This document shows, one piece after another, positions 63,179 through 64,000 of a stretch of 64,000 bases of DNA (positions are counted from its first letter, which is position 1; each line of letters begins with the position of its first letter). The notes beneath the pieces are model-generated. The model was given only the letters and a program-made list of their open reading frames with translations. It was not told the DNA's origin and ran no database searches. This DNA is from Pseudomonas asplenii. Its GTDB lineage: Bacteria; Pseudomonadota; Gammaproteobacteria; Pseudomonadales; Pseudomonadaceae. The position numbers were made by a program, and so were the translations under genes. Where the stretch lies: contig NZ_JSYZ01000001.1 in assembly GCF_001293465.1 (NCBI RefSeq), positions 203,791-267,790 on the forward strand. The letters are read 5' to 3'.

Positions 63179-64000
63179 TTACAGGTGGGATTCGGCGTAT
63201 TCGGCCAGGATCGAACGCGGCACGCCCTGCAGGGTGATGTGCACGCCGTTCGGGAAGTCCTTGAAGCGTTCGGTCAGGTAGGTCAGCCCGGAACTGGTCG
63301 CGGACAGGTAGGGAGTATCGATCTGTGCCAGGTTACCCAGGCACACCACTTTGGAACCGGCGCCGGCACGGGTGATGATGGTCTTCATCTGGTGCGGCGT
63401 GAGGTTCTGGCATTCGTCGATCAGGATCAGGCTCTGCTGGAAGCTGCGGCCCCGGATGTAGTTGAGGGATTTGAACTGCAACGGCACCTTGCTGAGGATG
63501 TAGTCGACGCTGCCATGAGTGCTTTCGTCATCCATGTGCAGGGCTTCGAGGTTGTCGGTGATCGCTCCCAGCCAGGGCTCCATCTTCTCCGCCTCGGTGC
63601 CGGGCAGGAAGCCGATTTCCTGGTCCAGGCCCTGCACGCTGCGGGTGGCGATGATACGCCGGTAGCGCTTGCTGACCATGGTCTGCTCGATGGCGGCCGC
63701 CAGGGCCAGGATGGTCTTGCCGGAACCGGCGGCACCGGTCAGGTTGACCAGGTGGATGTCCGGGTCGAGCAAGGCGTACAGCGCCAGGCTCTGGTAGATG
63801 TCGCGGGGTTTCAGGCCCCAGGCCTCCTGGTGCAGCAGCGGTTCCTGATGCAGGTCGAGGATCAGCAGCACGTCGGCATCGATCTCTTTCACCCAACCGA
63901 CGAAACCCTGCTCATCGATGATGAACTCATTGACGTGCACAGCCGGCAGGTTGTCGGTCATCTGCACCTGGTGCCAGGTGCGCCCATGCCCCTGACGGGT
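63179..64000 (-). CDS. PhoH-family ATPase (YlaK-type), N-terminus beyond the window
   Basis: About 274 C-terminal residues are present; the frame is still open at base 64000. The PhoH domain has Walker A LTGAAGSGKTILALAAA and Walker B LILIDECQNLTPHQM, with the Arg/Gln motifs following. The part before it, with EFIIDEQGFVGWVKEID, is the linker found after an N-terminal PIN nuclease domain in the long YlaK/PhoH2 type, so a PIN domain is expected to the right. It is thought to act as an RNA helicase/nuclease. Confidence 0.88.
   Translation of the reverse strand, partial: TRQGHGRTWHQVQMTDNLPAVHVNEFIIDEQGFVGWVKEIDADVLLILDLHQEPLLHQEAWGLKPRDIYQSLALYALLDPDIHLVNLTGAAGSGKTILALAAAIEQTMVSKRYRRIIATRSVQGLDQEIGFLPGTEAEKMEPWLGAITDNLEALHMDDESTHGSVDYILSKVPLQFKSLNYIRGRSFQQSLILIDECQNLTPHQMKTIITRAGAGSKVVCLGNLAQIDTPYLSATSSGLTYLTERFKDFPNGVHITLQGVPRSILAEYAESHL

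Overview
The window is about 64 kb of a GC-rich gammaproteobacterial chromosome, clearly Pseudomonas and most likely the P. fluorescens complex. Signs are a membrane PQQ glucose dehydrogenase beside a second lon, a dauBAR D-arginine locus, an aapJQMP amino-acid transporter, guaBA near xseA, a trehalose PTS locus, and REP-type palindromes of the GTAGGAGC/GGGCTTGCCCGCGAAG family between genes. I see no rRNA, tRNA, CRISPR array, insertion sequence or prophage. Almost all of it is dense core-genome coding DNA. The main accessory-looking patch is the HigBA toxin-antitoxin segment at about 34.2-35.4 kb.

Layout. 1-6.1 kb: the end of an OpgC-like membrane protein, an amino-acid permease, a large GT51/transpeptidase protein and an NlpC/P60 hydrolase. 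6.3-11 kb: a YqjI-like metal-responsive PadR repressor with its flavin/siderophore reductase partner, a Pr6Pr membrane protein, a VF530 protein, and a ZnuD-like zinc receptor behind a Zur-like box. 11.2-13.7 kb: gcd. 13.8-18.1 kb (minus strand): a tight four-gene operon encoding a cupredoxin-like periplasmic protein, a membrane EAL phosphodiesterase with a degenerate GGDEF domain, a DUF3034 barrel-type protein and a truncated-globin lipoprotein. This is the best candidate here for a poorly described system. 18.4-25.8 kb: lon paralog, chagasin-type inhibitor, YhhN lysoplasmalogenase, cmoAB (tRNA wobble uridine modification), tadA (tRNA inosine) and a multicopper oxidase.

25.9-34.2 kb is a complete trehalose utilisation locus: treR, then on the minus strand the IIBC permease, phosphotrehalase, LamB-type porin, an EIIA-HPr-EI fusion, and a small EIIB-like protein that has lost the phospho-cysteine. 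Two mirror-image operators lie between treR and the permease gene. 34.4-35.1 kb: higBA with a palindromic operator. 35.4-38.6 kb: guaBA with a good sigma-70 promoter. 38.7-46.7 kb: a conserved zinc-ribbon-like protein, TauE/SafE exporter with a divergent LysR regulator, xseA, M23 peptidase, rlmF, an HU paralog, yejK and a membrane-anchored glutaredoxin.

46.8-55.1 kb: a GST-family protein, a GIY-YIG protein, an NTF2-like protein, a CynX-type MFS transporter with its FCD regulator, and aapJQMP with a likely sigma-54 promoter far upstream. 55.5-57.7 kb: a carboxylesterase and rhlB. 57.9-61.6 kb: dauB, dauA, dauR and a divergent amino-acid binding protein; the promoters at the two ends of the locus carry similar long palindromes, probably DauR sites. 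61.9-64 kb: moaCDE and a PhoH-family ATPase cut by the right edge.
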